A DNA stretch of 64,000 bases, taken from positions 1 through 64,000 of the forward strand of contig JBCBUY010000002.1 in assembly GCA_039817885.1 (NCBI GenBank), read 5' to 3'. The stretch's first letter is position 1, and the number at the start of each line of letters is the position of its first letter. Below, piece after piece: positions 16,877 through 25,925 of this stretch. This DNA comes from CALLCD01 sp039817885. GTDB lineage: Bacteria > Pseudomonadota > Alphaproteobacteria > Caulobacterales > Hyphomonadaceae. The notes under the pieces are model-generated. The model had not been told where the DNA came from. It ran no database searches and saw only the letters and a list, made by a program, of their open reading frames with translations. The position numbers and the translations under genes are program-made.

Positions 16877-16891
16877 TGCAAGTGACTTGCA
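16877..16891 (+). promoter_or_regulatory. Fur-like operator before the siderophore receptor gene
   Basis: TGCAAGT-G-ACTTGCA is a perfect 7-1-7 inverted repeat, ending six bases before the ribosome binding site AGGAGGG of the TonB-dependent receptor. It fits the TGCAA...TTGCA pattern seen in alphaproteobacterial Fur boxes. Position and symmetry support iron-controlled repression of the receptor. That Fur, and not another regulator, binds here is inference. Confidence 0.6.
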
Positions 16892-16908
16892 ATACCAGGA
16901 GGGTGTCC

Positions 16909-19191
16909 ATGACTGTACGATACGCTTTTGCGGTAGAGAGAACTTTGACCCTAAAGCGGCTCAAAACGATAACGATGATAGGTGCCGCCAGTCTGCCGAT
17001 GGTGCTGATCTCGCCCGCGGCCTTGGCACAAACGTCAGGTCAAGCCGAAGAGGAAACAACGCTGGACGCCGTCACAGTCACCGGAAAGTATCTATACACC
17101 GATCAGGTCAATGCGCTGAAATCGCCGACGCCAATCGTCGATGTGCCCCAATCTCTGTCGATCACCACGGCAGAGCAGATCATTCAACAAGGCTTCGATA
17201 GTATCGGCGACATTGTGCTCTACACGCCCGGCGTGACCCAGTCACAGGGCGAGGGGCACCGGGATGCGGTCGTGTTTCGCGGTGTCCGATCGACGGCAGA
17301 CTTCTTTGTCGATGGGGTCCGCGACGATGTCCAATACTACCGTTCACTTTACAATCTCGAGCAAGTCGAAATCCTGCGCGGACCCAATGCGCTTTTCTTT
17401 GGCCGTGGCGGCACGGGTGGGATTCTCAATCGCGTCACAAAGAAAGGCGTTATCGGTGAACAATTCGTCGGCTATCTCGCCGGCGTCGATACGTTTGGCG
17501 GTGGCACCGTTCAACTCGACGGCAACTATACCGTCAATGACCGGGCCGCTGTTCGTGTGAATGCATATTACGAGCGTCTCAACAATCACCGGGACTTCTT
17601 CGACGGCGATCGGTTTGGCATCAACCCGACGGCCTTTATCGAGCTAACACCTCGCACCACGCTGAACCTCTCCTATGAATATGCGAATAATGAGCGCTTT
17701 GTAGATCGAGGCATTCCGGCTGGGGCCGATGGACGGCCTGCTGAGGAACTGGCCGATATCACGTTCTCAGACTCAGAACTTGCAACCTCAACCCTCGAAG
17801 CGCATATCGGCCGGGCAAACCTGACGCACGAATTTCTCGACAATCTGAAAGGCAATTTCAGCGTCGCATATAGCGACTTTGACAAGCTATACTTGAACTT
17901 CTTCCCGGTGAGTTTTGACGAGACAACAAATATTGTCGGCATTGATGGCTATGTCGATACGACGCAGCGCCAGAGCCTCACGCTCTCCGCCAATCTGATC
18001 GGTGAGTTCTCGACCAGCACGTTGCGCCATACCATCGTCACGGGCGGTGAGTTTATCGATACCGTCAACAATAATGATCGGTTCAACACATCTTTCGATC
18101 AGACCCAGGATGATGTTGAATTTTTCCTCGCAACCCGTCCCATTGATCTGGCTGGCGGCGTTGGGGTCAATGCCTCCGGCAACGTCACGACAAACAGCTT
18201 CACCACGGATCTCAATGACGACACCGAAGCGGACGTTACGGTCTATTCGGCATACATTCAGGATGAGATCGAAGTCGCGCCCTGGCTCGATCTTATCCTC
18301 GGTGTGCGGTTCGATAGTTTCGATATCACCGTCGACAATATCGAGACCTTTATTGAAACAGGTGAGGTCGACATTACGAGCCGCACCGACTCCCAGTTCT
18401 CGCCGCGCCTTGGGTTCGTGTTGAAGCCACAGGAGACCATATCCATCTATGGAAGCTTCAGCGAAAGCTTCCTGCCAAGAAGTGGGGAACAGTTTGCGGA
18501 CCTTCCCGACGATCCGGCGACCCCCGACGACGAAACACTGGATCCCGACACATTCCAGAACCTGGAGATCGGGGTAAAATGGGATATCGCAGACAGGTTT
18601 AGCCTGACAGCTGCTTTCTTCGAGATAGAGCAAAGTTCGCCGCAAGAGGCCCCCTCGATCATTGATCCGGAAACGGGCATCGTGATCGATGACAATGCCG
18701 GCATGTTGGTTGTGGTAGACTCAGAGATCCGCGGGTTCGAAGCACAAGTTCAAGGGCAGATTACCGACAATTGGTCACTCTCGGCAGGATATAGTTACCT
18801 GGAAGGTGACCAGGTGGCCACAACGGACATACTGAACGAGGCGGGTGAGGTCATTGTTGCCCAGGGCGAGGAAAACGGTCTGCGGCTCAGGGAGCTTCCG
18901 GAGCATACTTTCAATCTTTGGAGCAACTATCAGATCACGCCGAAATTCGGCATCGGCGCGGGTCTTACATTCCAGGATGAGAGCTTTGCCGACTTCGGCA
19001 ATCTCACAACACTACCAAGCTTTGTACGTGTAGACGCTGCGGCCCATTACGACGTGACAGATAATGTTCGTATACAAGTCAACATCGAGAATCTGACGGA
19101 CACTGAATACTTCCCGAACTCACACACGGCGAACAACATAACCGTTGGAGCGCCGATAAATGCGAGGTTCACTGTAACCGGACGCTTCTAG
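16909..19191 (+). CDS. TonB-dependent siderophore receptor
   Basis: This outer-membrane receptor imports ferric siderophores with TonB energy. It has a signal peptide ending in SPAALAQ. The plug domain follows with VDVPQSLSITTAEQIIQQGF, EGHRDAVVFRGVRSTADFFV and VEILRGPNALFFGRGGTGGI, all hallmarks of the FhuA/FecA-like siderophore subfamily. A beta barrel follows, ending in a C-terminal aromatic (TVTGRF). Length is 760 residues. I chose the ATG at 16909 because AGGAGGG lies five bases upstream; 13 more codons in the open frame overlap the Fur-like palindrome. No siderophore synthesis or FhuBCD genes are near, so this may use foreign siderophores. Confidence 0.93.
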   Translation: MTVRYAFAVERTLTLKRLKTITMIGAASLPMVLISPAALAQTSGQAEEETTLDAVTVTGKYLYTDQVNALKSPTPIVDVPQSLSITTAEQIIQQGFDSIGDIVLYTPGVTQSQGEGHRDAVVFRGVRSTADFFVDGVRDDVQYYRSLYNLEQVEILRGPNALFFGRGGTGGILNRVTKKGVIGEQFVGYLAGVDTFGGGTVQLDGNYTVNDRAAVRVNAYYERLNNHRDFFDGDRFGINPTAFIELTPRTTLNLSYEYANNERFVDRGIPAGADGRPAEELADITFSDSELATSTLEAHIGRANLTHEFLDNLKGNFSVAYSDFDKLYLNFFPVSFDETTNIVGIDGYVDTTQRQSLTLSANLIGEFSTSTLRHTIVTGGEFIDTVNNNDRFNTSFDQTQDDVEFFLATRPIDLAGGVGVNASGNVTTNSFTTDLNDDTEADVTVYSAYIQDEIEVAPWLDLILGVRFDSFDITVDNIETFIETGEVDITSRTDSQFSPRLGFVLKPQETISIYGSFSESFLPRSGEQFADLPDDPATPDDETLDPDTFQNLEIGVKWDIADRFSLTAAFFEIEQSSPQEAPSIIDPETGIVIDDNAGMLVVVDSEIRGFEAQVQGQITDNWSLSAGYSYLEGDQVATTDILNEAGEVIVAQGEENGLRLRELPEHTFNLWSNYQITPKFGIGAGLTFQDESFADFGNLTTLPSFVRVDAAAHYDVTDNVRIQVNIENLTDTEYFPNSHTANNITVGAPINARFTVTGRF

Positions 19192-19263
19192 GTCCTGCAC
19201 TGATCCTTTTGCCTGCTTCTCAATCGGCGCTAAGACCGGTGCGGTAAGCAAAGGGGCATCCTA

Positions 19264-20619
19264 TTGGACATCCTAACGATTTTGCCGCCTGTGCTGGCAC
19301 TCGTGATTGCGGTCATGACCCGCAACGTCTTCTATGCCCTCGGTGGAGCTATCTGGGCCTCGGAGACGATCATTGCCGGCGGCAATCCGCTACTTGGGCT
19401 CCTGGCCGGCGTGGACCGTGCCGCGGGTGTGTTCGAAAGCGCAGGAAATACGCGTATCCTCCTTTTCTGCCTGATCATCGGGGCTTTGATCGCTTATATG
19501 CAGCGCTCAGGCGGCGTCGCCGCGCTTGTAAATCGTCTTGTCTCATCGGGCGTCGCCTCAACACCGCGCAGGGCAGGGGCGGTCACCGCGCTGACCGGTA
19601 CAGCCCTGTTCATGGAAACCAATGTCAGCTTGCTGACCACTGGCATAATGGGCAGGCCGTTGTTCGATCGCCTCAAGATCAGCCGCGAACGGTTAGCCTA
19701 TCTCATCGACTCGACCAGCGCGCCCATTTCCATCCTTATTTTGATCAACGGTTGGGGAGCCTACCTGTTCAGCCTTATTGGCGATTATGGCTTCGAGGAT
19801 CCCATCGCCATCCTCGCCGCGACGATCCCCCTGAACTTCTACGCTTTGCTGACCCTCTCCGGTGTCTGTCTCACTGTCGCTACCAATCGGGTCATCGGCC
19901 CTATGCGCACGGCAGAGACGCGCATAGAGGGCGAGACTGAGGAGACCACCGAACCCACTCGCGCCACCTATATGGCGCTGCCGCTTGCCGTGATGGTGAT
20001 CTCAACCCTCGGCTTTATGCTCTGGACCGGGGAGGGCAACATGATGGCCGGTTCTGGCTCCCAGTCGATTCTCTGGGCGGTCATCATCGCCACGGGGCTC
20101 GCTTTCCTGCTCCTTCGTGTCTCAGGACAGTTCAAGACCCAGACGCTTGTCGATATGGGCTTCAAAGGCATGGGCGAGCTTCTGCCCGCTGTCGCCGTCA
20201 TCTTCCTCTCGCTGGCCCTGGGCAATAGCCTGCGTGCGCTTGGGACGGGCGAGTATATCGCAAGCCTCGCGGCCAGCTTTCCGGCCCCGGTTGTTATTCC
20301 TGCCATCCTCTTCGCGGCCGCCGCCATCACCTCTTTTGCCACCGGCACCAGTTGGGGCACCTATGGCATCCTCGTTCCTATCGCCATGCCGCTCGCCATC
20401 GGCGCGGATGTGCCACCGGCGCTCGCGCTCTCTGCGGTAATGGGCGGCGGCGTCTTCGGTGACCATTGTTCGCCGATCTCCGACACATCCATTATTGCCA
20501 GCTTCGCGGCGGGGTGTGATCACATCAGCCATGTTCGGACCCAGCTGCCCTACGCGCTCCTAGCCGCCGCTGGGGCGCTCGCACTTTATCTCGGGGCCGG
20601 AGCCGTAATGATTGGCTAG
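19264..20619 (+). CDS. NhaC-family Na+/H+ antiporter
   Basis: This 451-residue inner-membrane protein has about ten helices. Family blocks are AYMQRSGGVAALVNRL, FMETNVSLLTTGIMGRPLFD, YLIDSTSAPISILILINGW and VMGGGVFGDHCSPISDTSII. The last, with GDHCSPISDT, is typical of the NhaC superfamily exchanging Na+ or organic ions for protons. It starts at a TTG with AAGGGG seven bases upstream; no better ATG is near. It is followed nine bases later by a tyrosine phosphatase gene on the same strand, so the two are probably co-transcribed. Confidence 0.85.
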   Translation: MDILTILPPVLALVIAVMTRNVFYALGGAIWASETIIAGGNPLLGLLAGVDRAAGVFESAGNTRILLFCLIIGALIAYMQRSGGVAALVNRLVSSGVASTPRRAGAVTALTGTALFMETNVSLLTTGIMGRPLFDRLKISRERLAYLIDSTSAPISILILINGWGAYLFSLIGDYGFEDPIAILAATIPLNFYALLTLSGVCLTVATNRVIGPMRTAETRIEGETEETTEPTRATYMALPLAVMVISTLGFMLWTGEGNMMAGSGSQSILWAVIIATGLAFLLLRVSGQFKTQTLVDMGFKGMGELLPAVAVIFLSLALGNSLRALGTGEYIASLAASFPAPVVIPAILFAAAAITSFATGTSWGTYGILVPIAMPLAIGADVPPALALSAVMGGGVFGDHCSPISDTSIIASFAAGCDHISHVRTQLPYALLAAAGALALYLGAGAVMIG

Positions 20620-20628
20620 GACGCGGAC

Positions 20629-21108
20629 ATGCCCAAGCTCGACACATTATCTTCCGCAAATCTCGTTATCGGGCCCCGCCCGGGAAAAAAGTCGGTCGAC
20701 CGCCTGGCAGGTCTCGAACTCACCCATTGCTGCACCCTGCTAGGCGAGAAGGAAGATCCCCGCGCCATAGAGAGGATTTGCCAGCGCATGGGCGTCCACT
20801 GGATTTGGTTGCCCATCGCTGGGGGAGGGGAAGAGGCGCTCAAGGCTGCTCCGATAGAAGAATACATCGACACGGTGAGCGCTGCGATTGCCGGTGTCGC
20901 CAACCCGAAGATCTATCTTCACTGCTCTGCCGGCATCCACCGCACCGGCTATATCGCTTATATATTCTTGCGAATAATGGGGTTGGACGAGCCGGCAGCG
21001 CTTCAAGCATTACGTGCGCTTCGCTCCGTTACAGCCGATCAGATCGGTGAAGATCGAAGACTGTTGGCTGAGGCACGCGCGCAAGAATATTTGAAGTCTT
21101 GGCAATAG
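20629..21108 (+). CDS. Dual-specificity/tyrosine phosphatase-like protein
   Basis: The 159-residue protein carries the cysteine phosphatase signature HCSAGIHRTG, with nucleophile C99 and phosphate-binding R105. This places it in the PTP/dual-specificity superfamily. Upstream, MGVHWIWLPIAGGG can supply the general-acid loop, but the usual aspartate is not obvious there. Targets are unknown; phosphoproteins or phosphoinositide-like compounds are possible. It lies nine bases after the NhaC-family gene and converges on the caspase-like gene. Confidence 0.82.
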   Translation: MPKLDTLSSANLVIGPRPGKKSVDRLAGLELTHCCTLLGEKEDPRAIERICQRMGVHWIWLPIAGGGEEALKAAPIEEYIDTVSAAIAGVANPKIYLHCSAGIHRTGYIAYIFLRIMGLDEPAALQALRALRSVTADQIGEDRRLLAEARAQEYLKSWQ

Positions 21109-21171
21109 CCAGGTGTTTTAATGTCTGTTCTCGGCGGCAGGGCAAACATAGTCTCGATACGCGCCCGCGCT

Positions 21172-22530
21172 CTAACCCACCCGATCAAACCGATAGATCA
21201 CCTTAAAACTAAAATCCCGAGAGTTCACATCGAAGCTTTGCTCTTGGCCAAACCGATCAACAGGAAACGGCCTGTCCTCGAATTGGCCAACCTCATTCTG
21301 ACCCACGGTGTCATTGTCGACAATCTCCGCACTAATCGACATCGTTCGCGCATCTCCTGGCTTGAAAAGAAAATCAGTTGACTGATTAAAGTCTTCGACA
21401 TCGCCCGTACTGAACTCACGGGCATCACCGTTCCAGTCCTCCCAATTGATCAGGTCTTGCTCAGCACCATCGGCAGCGCTACCGGGCCGTGCTGAAATTA
21501 CGATCTTCCTGATGTCTACAGCATTCTGAGGCCCTTCATCATCGGCGATTAGGCATTCGATCCTCAGAATAGTCATTTTCAAACCGACTGGCCCCTCCGC
21601 ATCAGCTTTTTCCTGCAGCGTTGAGATCCGGCTTTCGACATAAGGCATGCTTTCGCTATCGGGGAAGCGCGCCGCGAATTCCTGAAGCCTCGCCAGTGAT
21701 CCCGATGCGAGCGCTTGCCCGAGTGCGCCGGCTTCTTCTTCTGTGAGCAGTTGTTTTTCAGTACATCCGGCGAAACAGAAATTCGCCCCGGTCAGCCCGG
21801 AATTGTAGAATGGGTTTTGCGCGCCTCCAGTCGCTGCTTTCACATCGTCAGCAACCTTTTTGAAGGCCAGCTCGGCAGCCAGCCCGGGCTGCACCAGCGC
21901 GTCCGCCAGCGCGGCTGAGTAAGGACTGTTGTTTGAGCCCTGCCCGTCCGTGGCCGTAAAACCAGGAGCCGTCGCAAACGCGATCAAGAGTCCTTCTGTG
22001 CTCGGCGGCACAGCAAGTCCGGCTCCGCCCGCAGATCGGCTGGCCGAGGGGAGGGGATTGTTCCGGCAGGCATCTAGAATAATGAAGTTTGTCGCGTTTC
22101 CGGACGCTTCAATATATTGCAAGGCCTCCCCCAGTCGCGGCGCTTGTCGCCATACGTCTTGCTCCGTCCGAGGGCGCGCATCAATGGGAATGAGATAGTT
22201 GGAGCTTTGAGACTGAACGGCGTGGCCTGCATAGTAAAGAACACCGATGGCGTCGGGTCCGGCAGCGGCCAATCGATCCCCGTGCTGCTGGAAAGCATCC
22301 TCCATTTGGTCTTCGTCGGCATCGAGCACGAGCAAAACGTCGAACCCTATCTGTTCCAAAGTCTCTGAAATAAGTTCTGCATCATTACGGGGGTTGGCGA
22401 GCGCCCATCCGGATTGCTCATAGTTTGAGTTGCCGATCACCAACGCTATCCGAGGTCCATCCTGCGCAGCGGCGCAGAACGGACCTGCGATGTACATGAT
22501 GAGCATGCTGGCCAGTATCAGTCGCATCAT
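21172..22530 (-). CDS. Exported caspase-like (C14 family) protease
   Basis: The protein has a signal peptide (about residues 1-22, ending in CAAAQ), so it acts outside the cytoplasm. The p20 caspase-like domain follows: RIALVIGNSNYEQSGWALAN, then catalytic H103 in YYAGHAVQ and catalytic C155 in LDACRNNP. A region rich in acidic residues follows, then a C-terminal domain of about 150 residues (MTILRIECLIADDEGP onward) that is predicted beta-rich and unrecognised. Such proteins are peptidase C14 members; substrates are unknown. A strong AAGGGGG lies before the ATG. It lies 115 bp beyond the 3' end of the serine hydrolase gene on the same strand. Confidence 0.85.
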   Translation of the reverse strand: MMRLILASMLIMYIAGPFCAAAQDGPRIALVIGNSNYEQSGWALANPRNDAELISETLEQIGFDVLLVLDADEDQMEDAFQQHGDRLAAAGPDAIGVLYYAGHAVQSQSSNYLIPIDARPRTEQDVWRQAPRLGEALQYIEASGNATNFIILDACRNNPLPSASRSAGGAGLAVPPSTEGLLIAFATAPGFTATDGQGSNNSPYSAALADALVQPGLAAELAFKKVADDVKAATGGAQNPFYNSGLTGANFCFAGCTEKQLLTEEEAGALGQALASGSLARLQEFAARFPDSESMPYVESRISTLQEKADAEGPVGLKMTILRIECLIADDEGPQNAVDIRKIVISARPGSAADGAEQDLINWEDWNGDAREFSTGDVEDFNQSTDFLFKPGDARTMSISAEIVDNDTVGQNEVGQFEDRPFPVDRFGQEQSFDVNSRDFSFKVIYRFDRVG

Positions 22531-22645
22531 TGCTAGTCCCCCTTTTGACTGAGATTAACCGTGCGCGGACGCTCTGACAAACAAGGCAATGCCAGTCCAG
22601 GTCACCTAAAGCGAGTGTCAGTCCTCACCCCGGCACAAAGTCCAG

Positions 22646-23923
22646 TCAGCTCACCGTCGCGCGGATGATGTTGACGATGCTCTGTTCCCAGACATTGAAG
22701 GCGGGGTGGACGCCACCGCCGGGCTGTGGCCCCTCAGGTGTACCCGTCACAGCATAGGCGATCTCAATACCTTTTTGCGGCAAGTGCCAGGCCCCGGCAT
22801 AAAGCCCATAGGCCTCGCCGTGATGACCGAGCATGGTCTGTCCCGGCCAGGCAGAAACGGCCGGTTCATGGCGGAACACCCCAGTCCCGAAGCTCTGAAA
22901 CACCTTGTCCTCATGGTATCCGTTCGAGGCATCAGCATTAAGCCGCCAGACTTCATCGGTGAGGTCTGGGGTGCGGCCGACAACCGCTGCAAGCCGCGCC
23001 AAATCTATCAGGCTTGCCCGTAATCCGCCCTGCGGGCCGAAAAGCGTACCATTCGAGCCGAGCTCATAATTGGCGAGATCATAGTCTCCGTCAGAAAGGA
23101 AGAACGGCCCTGTGGAATTCAGAATATCCGGCCCGTCCGTTTGCACTGTCCATCCCTGCGGCCCTTTCCGGTAAAGTGTCGCACCGGCCTGTCGCCGATT
23201 GTACCAGACCCCCGACCAGTTAAATCCTGCCTCTAGCCTTAATGGTAAAATGACCTTGTCGCGCACGAGCACGTCAAAACGTTGCTGCGTCGCAAGCTCC
23301 AGGGCCGTTGCTGCAATCCCGTAATTGAAGTTGGCATATTCCAGCCACTCTCCAGGCTTGTAGGCGAAAGGGCCACCATCCGGCGTTGCCGAACGGAACA
23401 TACGCGCATCAATCAACTCGCGAATATTGCCAGGAGCCGGCACCCAATATTCCGCCGGGTCCTGGATCGTTGAAGTGTGTGCCAGAAGCTGCCGCATGGT
23501 GAGCCCACCACTGGCATTCGGCGGGGCCGGCAGGGCGGGGAAGAGGTCTGTCAGATCTTCGTCCAGACCAAGTGTGCCGTCCTGTGCGACAGCAAGTGCG
23601 GTCAGCGCCACAGCCATCTTGGAAATAGAGGCCGCGCGGAAAGGCGTCTCCACAGTGAAAGGCCGCCGCGCAGCGCCTTCCAACGGATCAAGTCCAGCCG
23701 CATCTCCGGACACCGCACTCGCAAGGATCTCGCCATCTTTCATGACAACATATCCAGCTGCCGGAAGGGCCCGCTCTGCGCCGTCTCCGATGAGTGTTCG
23801 CAGGGCCACATCCGCAGTTGCCCTGGACGGGCCGCGATGCGTGTTGAACGTGCAGCCTGCCAAGGATGGAACAAGTATGAGAGGAGCGGAAGCGACCAGC
23901 GCGCGTCGGGTGAAATGTGCCAT
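22646..23923 (-). CDS. Beta-lactamase family serine hydrolase, probable lipoprotein
   Basis: This 425-residue protein belongs to the class C beta-lactamase/penicillin-binding family (peptidase S12-like). The catalytic motifs are SISK (S99, K102), YAN (in WLEYANFNYG) and a third motif in LGHHGEAYG. The N-terminus MAHFTRRALVASAPLILVPS runs to LAGC, a lipobox after a basic Tat-like RR start. I chose the ATG at 23923, since GGAAAATAGG lies just upstream; a longer frame to 24022 runs into the divergent TIR gene. Its true substrate (beta-lactam, peptide or ester) is not clear. It shares a 115-bp intergenic region with the TIR-Sel1 gene. Confidence 0.85.
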   Translation of the reverse strand: MAHFTRRALVASAPLILVPSLAGCTFNTHRGPSRATADVALRTLIGDGAERALPAAGYVVMKDGEILASAVSGDAAGLDPLEGAARRPFTVETPFRAASISKMAVALTALAVAQDGTLGLDEDLTDLFPALPAPPNASGGLTMRQLLAHTSTIQDPAEYWVPAPGNIRELIDARMFRSATPDGGPFAYKPGEWLEYANFNYGIAATALELATQQRFDVLVRDKVILPLRLEAGFNWSGVWYNRRQAGATLYRKGPQGWTVQTDGPDILNSTGPFFLSDGDYDLANYELGSNGTLFGPQGGLRASLIDLARLAAVVGRTPDLTDEVWRLNADASNGYHEDKVFQSFGTGVFRHEPAVSAWPGQTMLGHHGEAYGLYAGAWHLPQKGIEIAYAVTGTPEGPQPGGGVHPAFNVWEQSIVNIIRATVS

Positions 23924-24038
23924 ATGCCTATTTTCCATCTCGCCGGCGCGCTGGCCAGAGCGTTTTACCGCGATGGACCTTTGCGTGAAGGATATTTTCG
24001 CGGTTAGTATACAAGCGGACAATGAAGGGGAGACGCTT

Positions 24039-25817
24039 ATGGCCGATATATTCCTTTCCTATGCGAGGGCGGACTACGACACGGCTGTGAAGGTTCGAGA
24101 TGCGCTCGAAGCGCTTGATCCAGACCTGGAGGTATTCTGGGATGTGGTCGGCCTGGACGCCGGTGATGTATTCCCGGAGCGGCTCGCCGATGAAGTGCGC
24201 GATGCCCGCGCTGTGCTCGGACTTTGGAACGACCACGCCTTGAGCCGGGAATGGGTGAACAAAGAGGTCGATATCGCGGTTGAGCAGAAAACGCTGATCC
24301 CCGTGGAGATCGGTCCGGTCACCGAAAAGGTCATCACGCTCCGCCTGTCTAAAATCCACCGCACCAAACTGCATGATTTCGATGGCAGCGCCGACCATCC
24401 AGGCTGGCAGGAAACGGTGAGAGCCCTCGCGCGCATGCTGCAACGGCCCGATCTCATTCGAGCCCGAAAGGACCGGGTAAAGGAGGAAGCTCGAGCGAAG
24501 CGGCTCGAAGCAGACCTCGCCAAGCAGCGCGCCCGCAACGAGCGGCTGCAAAAGTCGAAGGGCGGGGCCCGTCCCTGGCAGTGGGCTGTTGGCGGGCTCG
24601 TTTCACTTGCGCTTGCAGCAGGTGCGGGTTTCTGGGCGATGCAATGGCAGCAATCCCGCTATATTGACCAGATCGAGGGACTGAACCTCCGCGTCCGCCT
24701 GGCCGGTCTCGACATCAAGAACGACAACAGCGTCACCGTCGTCCGCGACATCCTGGATGAAGGGGTTGAGCTTGCCCGCCTCGAAAGCATTGCCGACGAA
24801 GATGCGGGTGCTGCCCTGCTTGCCGGCTTTGCCTATTTCTTCGGGGAAGGCACAGAGCAGGATGATGCGAAAGCCGTCGATCTGCTGCTAACCTCCTGCG
24901 ATAGCGGCAGCGGTTTGGCCTGTTTCAGTGTGGGCTGGATGCACAAACATGGCCGCGGCGTCGAGGTCGACGAGCCCCGCGCCGTCGAGTTGTACCGCAA
25001 AGCCTGCGATGGATCCGATGTTGATGGTTGCAACAATCTCGGCTTCATGCACGAAAAGGGGTGGGGCGTTGAAAAGGATTTGATCCAGGCGGCCTACCAT
25101 TATCAAGAGTCCTGTGATTTGGGCGGCATGCTCGGCTGCAAGAATCTCGGTGGCATGTATGAGAATGGCCGCGGTGTCGATAAGGACGAATTTCGCGCAT
25201 TCGATCTCTACCAGCAATCGTGTGATGGCGGCGAGCCGGAAGGCTGCATCAATTTAGGTGTGATGTATGAAAACGGCCGGGCGGTCGAGCAGGATTATGA
25301 TCGCGCGGTCGACTTCTACCGTGACGCCTGCGACGGCGGGGAAGCCCTCGGCTGTCGCAATCTCGGTTGGATGTATGACAATGGCCGCGGTGTTGAAGAA
25401 GACGAGCTTCTGGCTGTCGATCTTTATGGCCAGAGCTGTGACGGCGGCGATATGGGCGGGTGCACCAATCTCGGTGTGATGTACGAATATGGTCGCGGCG
25501 TTGATGCCGATCCGGCCTATGGCGCAGAGCTTTACGAAATCGGCTGTGACGGCGGCGACATGCTAGGCTGCACCAATCTCGGCATCATGTATGCCAACGG
25601 CACCGGCGTCGACCAGGACGATTCCAAAGCGATCGAATACTATAAGATCGGCTGCAAGGGCGATGATGCCAAGGGGTGCAGCGCGCTTGGCAACTGGACC
25701 TATCTCGGCCTCGGTGGCCTGACCGTCAATAAGGAAGAGGGCATCCGTCTCTTGCGCCAGGGCTGTGACGGCGGCGAACAATGGGGCTGCGACAAGCTCG
25801 TCGAGCACGGTTACTAA
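24039..25817 (+). CDS. TIR domain - transmembrane - Sel1 repeat protein
   Basis: The 592-residue protein has three parts. Residues 1-140 form a TIR domain (MADIFLSYARADYD) with the SxxWxxxE motif: S69, W72 and putative catalytic E76 as in NAD-cleaving TIR domains. A charged, probably helical linker (140-178) leads to one membrane helix (about 181-203). Residues from about 255 hold eight or nine Sel1-like repeats of some 36 residues, each with a repeated cysteine pair in a CDGG-x(2-4)-GCxNLG pattern. The basic side before the helix suggests the TIR domain is inside and the repeats are in the periplasm, where the cysteines could form disulfides as in Helicobacter Hcp proteins. GAAGGGGAG precedes the ATG. 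A longer frame upstream is antisense to the hydrolase gene. Confidence 0.87.
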   Translation: MADIFLSYARADYDTAVKVRDALEALDPDLEVFWDVVGLDAGDVFPERLADEVRDARAVLGLWNDHALSREWVNKEVDIAVEQKTLIPVEIGPVTEKVITLRLSKIHRTKLHDFDGSADHPGWQETVRALARMLQRPDLIRARKDRVKEEARAKRLEADLAKQRARNERLQKSKGGARPWQWAVGGLVSLALAAGAGFWAMQWQQSRYIDQIEGLNLRVRLAGLDIKNDNSVTVVRDILDEGVELARLESIADEDAGAALLAGFAYFFGEGTEQDDAKAVDLLLTSCDSGSGLACFSVGWMHKHGRGVEVDEPRAVELYRKACDGSDVDGCNNLGFMHEKGWGVEKDLIQAAYHYQESCDLGGMLGCKNLGGMYENGRGVDKDEFRAFDLYQQSCDGGEPEGCINLGVMYENGRAVEQDYDRAVDFYRDACDGGEALGCRNLGWMYDNGRGVEEDELLAVDLYGQSCDGGDMGGCTNLGVMYEYGRGVDADPAYGAELYEIGCDGGDMLGCTNLGIMYANGTGVDQDDSKAIEYYKIGCKGDDAKGCSALGNWTYLGLGGLTVNKEEGIRLLRQGCDGGEQWGCDKLVEHGY

Positions 25818-25847
25818 ACGCCCGCGCCCGATCAAAGGTTTACCAGC

Positions 25848-25873
25848 CCCGCCCTTGGCGCGGCGGGCCTTTT
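25848..25873 (+). terminator. Intrinsic terminator after the TIR-Sel1 gene
   Basis: CCCGCC (25848-25853) pairs with GGCGGG (25862-25867) around an eight-base loop, and a short T run follows (CCTTTTG, T at 25870-25873). It lies 31 bases after the TIR-Sel1 stop. The stem is only six pairs but all G-C. Confidence 0.6.
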
Positions 25874-25925
25874 GTGAGCAGGCCTGCAACGCCGACGCGG
25901 CCCCAGCCAAAGCGGACACTTTTCC

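Noticed and set aside
23427..24038. A longer plus-strand open frame that would add about 200 residues to the TIR-Sel1 protein.
   Set aside because: It is antisense to the serine hydrolase gene, has no recognisable domain, and the ATG at 24039 has a good ribosome binding site and starts the TIR domain exactly.
24790..25810. A tandem repeat or CRISPR-like array.
   Set aside because: The periodicity of about 108 bases is the coding sequence of the Sel1 repeats; copies differ and have no spacer structure.
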